This document shows, piece by piece, positions 62,469 through 64,000 of a stretch of 64,000 nucleotides of DNA (positions are counted from its first letter, which is position 1; each line of letters begins with the position of its first letter). The stretch lies in assembly GCA_002898535.1 (NCBI GenBank), contig BEHN01000010.1, positions 1 through 64,000 of the forward strand, in the 5' to 3' direction. A program made the position numbers and the translations under genes. The DNA comes from a bacterium HR11 (lineage in GTDB: Bacteria; Acidobacteriota; HRBIN11). The notes beneath the pieces are model-generated. The model was not told the DNA's origin and searched no databases. It saw nothing but the letters and a program-made list of their open reading frames with translations.

Positions 62469-62903
62469 ATGCGACCGGAGCCGCAAGTCTGGGAGTCGGA
62501 TGCGCCCGAAACGACCGAACGGCTGGCCGCCGAGCTGGCCGGCCGGCTGGAGGGCTCGGAGAACCTCCTCCTGGTCGGCGAGCTGGGAAGCGGGAAGACG
62601 ACCTTTGTCCGGGGTCTCGTCCGGGGCCTCGGCGGGGACCCGGCCCTCGTGGCCAGTCCGACGTTCGTGATCGTCCACGTCTACGCGGCCCGTTTTCCCG
62701 TATACCACATCGACCTGTACCGTCTTCAGGGTCTGGCCGACATCCAGCAGGCCGGCGTGCTGGACCTTCTGGAGGAGCCCGGCGTCAAGGCCATCGAGTG
62801 GGCCGAGCGTCTGGACGGATATCCCGTCCCGTCGGCGGTCCTCATCCGCCTGGAGGTCCTGGGCCCTACAGCTCGGCGGATCGTGGTGGAATGGAAAAGG
62901 TAA
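62469..62903 (+). CDS. tsaE: tRNA N6-threonylcarbamoyladenosine biosynthesis ATPase TsaE
   Basis: 144 residues from the ATG at 62469. Walker A is GELGSGKTTF (about residue 38), then the TsaE-specific SPTFVIVHVY and VYHIDLYRL motifs, and the IEWAERL segment. TsaE works with TsaB and TsaD in making t6A37 on ANN-decoding tRNAs; those partners are outside the window. A MITE-like copy begins on the base after its TAA stop. Earlier ATG codons extend the frame to 62406 without family similarity. Confidence 0.94.
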   Translation: MRPEPQVWESDAPETTERLAAELAGRLEGSENLLLVGELGSGKTTFVRGLVRGLGGDPALVASPTFVIVHVYAARFPVYHIDLYRLQGLADIQQAGVLDLLEEPGVKAIEWAERLDGYPVPSAVLIRLEVLGPTARRIVVEWKR

Positions 62904-63288
62904 CAGAGCCGTTCGGTTCATGAGAACGGCGTCAGAACAATCTTTCCCATCCCCCGGAAAGTACGATGTTTCAAGCATTCGGCAGTTGGGTAGGTCGGCA
63001 GATGGGCAGTCGGCAGATAGGCAGATGGGCAGTCGGCAGGTCGGCCGATGGGCCGGTCGGGCGACTGGTGCCTATCCCCGGAACACCGGCCGTCATGCCG
63101 GTGGCTTCCGTAGAGAGCCCGCCGTCCTGCGGGCGTCCTCCTCATGCACCGCCCGTCCTGGCCGGGTCGGTTCCATCTGAACACCGCCAGTCATGGCGGT
63201 GTCATCCTTAACAAGCTTGAAACATCGAGGTCGCCGGGCCATCCTTTTCCCAGATGGGAACCGCATTTCTCCCAACCGAACAGCTCTG
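62904..63288. mobile_element. MITE-like element copy D, about 385 bp, with internal arrays
   Basis: The left TIR CAGAGCCGTTCGGTTCATGA starts right after the tsaE TAA stop. The right TIR, reverse-complemented, is CAGAGCTGTTCGGTTGGGAG and matches the left end of copy A for about 110 bp. Inside are a period-8 tract (62980-63060) and a four-unit palindrome array (63085-63200), showing that the arrays travel as the cargo of this element family. No coding sequence is present between tsaE and the recombinase. Confidence 0.87.
63085..63200. repeat. Four covarying palindromes inside MITE copy D
   Basis: Units ACCGGC..GCCGGT (63085-63102), GCCCGC..GCGGGC (63117-63134), an imperfect ACCGCC..GGCCGGG unit near 63149, and ACCGCC..GGCGGT (63183-63200). 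The loops contain GTCA or GTCC. Confidence 0.83.
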
Positions 63289-63295
63289 ATAAAAA

Positions 63296-64000
63296 ATGAG
63301 CCGAGTCAAGCCGTCGGACCGGTCGAGCCACGAGCGTCTGCACCCGTGGGTCGAGCGCTTCGTCGAGTACCTGCGGGCCGAGCGGGGCTACAGCGAGCAC
63401 ACCGTCGCGGCCTACGTCCACGACCTTCGTCTGCTTCAGGCCTACGTCGCCCACCACGGCGACGCCTGGGAGCATTTGGGTTATGCCGAACTGGTGGGCT
63501 TCGCCGGCTGGCTCGCCGAGCGGGGCTACCGCCTGAGCTCGCTCCTCCGGGTCTTGTCGGCCGTCCGGTCCTTTTTCCGGTTCCTGACCGAGGTCCGGGT
63601 CCTGCCGGAGAATCCGGCCGCCTTCCTGGCCGTCCCGCGTCGGGACCGGCGTCTGCCGGAGGTCCTCAGCGAGGCGGACGTCGACCGCCTCTTGGAGGCG
63701 ATCCCGACCCAAAGTCCCGTCGGGCGTCGGGACCGGGCCATCGTCAGCCTGCTGTATGCGACGGGCCTCCGGGTCTCCGAGCTGGTCCGTCTCCGACTGG
63801 ACGACCTGGACCTGACAGAGGGGCGTCTCCTGTGTCGGGGCAAGGGCGGCCGGGTCCGGTGGCTCCCCATCGGACGGGCGGCCCGGGCAGACCTGGAGGC
63901 GTATCTGACGACCGTGCGGCCCCGGTGGTGCCGTTTCGGCCGGGAGTCCGCCGTTTTCCTCAACCGACGGGGGCGGCCCCTCTCGAGGGTCGCCGTCTGG
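63296..64000 (+). CDS. Tyrosine recombinase XerC/XerD-like (3' end beyond the window)
   Basis: 235 codons are visible and the frame is open at the window edge. The N-terminal SAM-like core-binding domain (VERFVEYLRAERGYSEHTVAAYVHDL, about 18-110) is followed by the catalytic domain with the first arginine in ATGLRVSEL (R159) and the beta-hairpin lysine in GKGGRVRWLPIG (K183). The HxxR and tyrosine motifs lie past the end. It could be the chromosomal XerC/XerD dimer resolvase or a related integrase; the standard Xer wording favours the former. It starts 7 bp after MITE-like copy D, which must therefore supply or disrupt its promoter region. Confidence 0.88.
   Translation, partial: MSRVKPSDRSSHERLHPWVERFVEYLRAERGYSEHTVAAYVHDLRLLQAYVAHHGDAWEHLGYAELVGFAGWLAERGYRLSSLLRVLSAVRSFFRFLTEVRVLPENPAAFLAVPRRDRRLPEVLSEADVDRLLEAIPTQSPVGRRDRAIVSLLYATGLRVSELVRLRLDDLDLTEGRLLCRGKGGRVRWLPIGRAARADLEAYLTTVRPRWCRFGRESAVFLNRRGRPLSRVAVW

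Overview
The window is a GC-rich bacterial chromosome segment with almost every gene identified by family-level motifs. An Oar-type TonB receptor with an N-terminal carboxypeptidase-regulatory-like domain, paired M16 peptidases, DUF885, SpoIVB-type S55 peptidase, TamB, PilM/GspE/PilC-like genes and an efp-accB pair point to a Gram-negative, didermic organism. Acidobacteriota or a close neighbour is my best guess; this is inference from gene content, since no rRNA is present.

Layout. 0.4-3.4 kb (minus): CDGSH protein, a PolX/PHP protein whose polymerase aspartates are replaced, and a YprB-like exonuclease. 4.1-8.8 kb: YifB/ComM ATPase, a zinc-ribbon rhomboid protease, a DUF885 hydrolase. 8.8-9.4 kb: AbrB/PIN toxin-antitoxin pair. 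10-13.6 kb: M16 peptidase pair (one active, one lacking HxxEH) split by a repeat element. 13.9-16.8 kb: TonB receptor. 16.9-20.9 kb: tRNA-Val, ribosomal protein S1, HIT protein, acyl-CoA dehydrogenase. 20.9-26.9 kb: envelope genes including a VanZ-S55 fusion and a beta-propeller protein. 27-34 kb (minus): PAP2 enzyme, epimerase, accB, efp, M20 peptidase, pgk. 33.2-38 kb (minus): pilM-like, gspE/pilB, pilC, four-helix-bundle/zinc-finger protein. 38.4-42.4 kb: TamB. 42.9-48 kb: DivIVA, hutI, an AAA/VWA pair. 48-51 kb (minus): ABC exporter, Mut7-C protein, beta-barrel. 51.2-55.9 kb: alpha-2-macroglobulin with an inserted GspG-like domain. 56.4-64 kb: APC permease, a Cys-rich peptide plus propeller pair, protoporphyrinogen oxidase, MFS exporter, tsaE and a truncated tyrosine recombinase.

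The most unusual part is the intergenic DNA. Four repeat systems recur: (1) about 260-390 bp MITE-like elements with the TIR CAGAGCCGTTCGGTT, often starting directly after a stop codon; (2) arrays of 18-bp palindromes whose stems vary by compensatory change around a fixed GTCA/GTGA loop; (3) degenerate tandem arrays with strict periods of 7, 8, 9 or 11 bp, some arranged as large hairpins and some running into gene ends or, for period 9, in frame inside a gene; (4) a separate 142-bp MITE with a 9-bp target duplication. The best candidate for a new protein system is the pair at 57.9-59.5 kb: a small secreted 15-cysteine peptide followed by a secreted propeller-like protein, resembling in layout and in a short motif the light and heavy chains of methylamine dehydrogenase.
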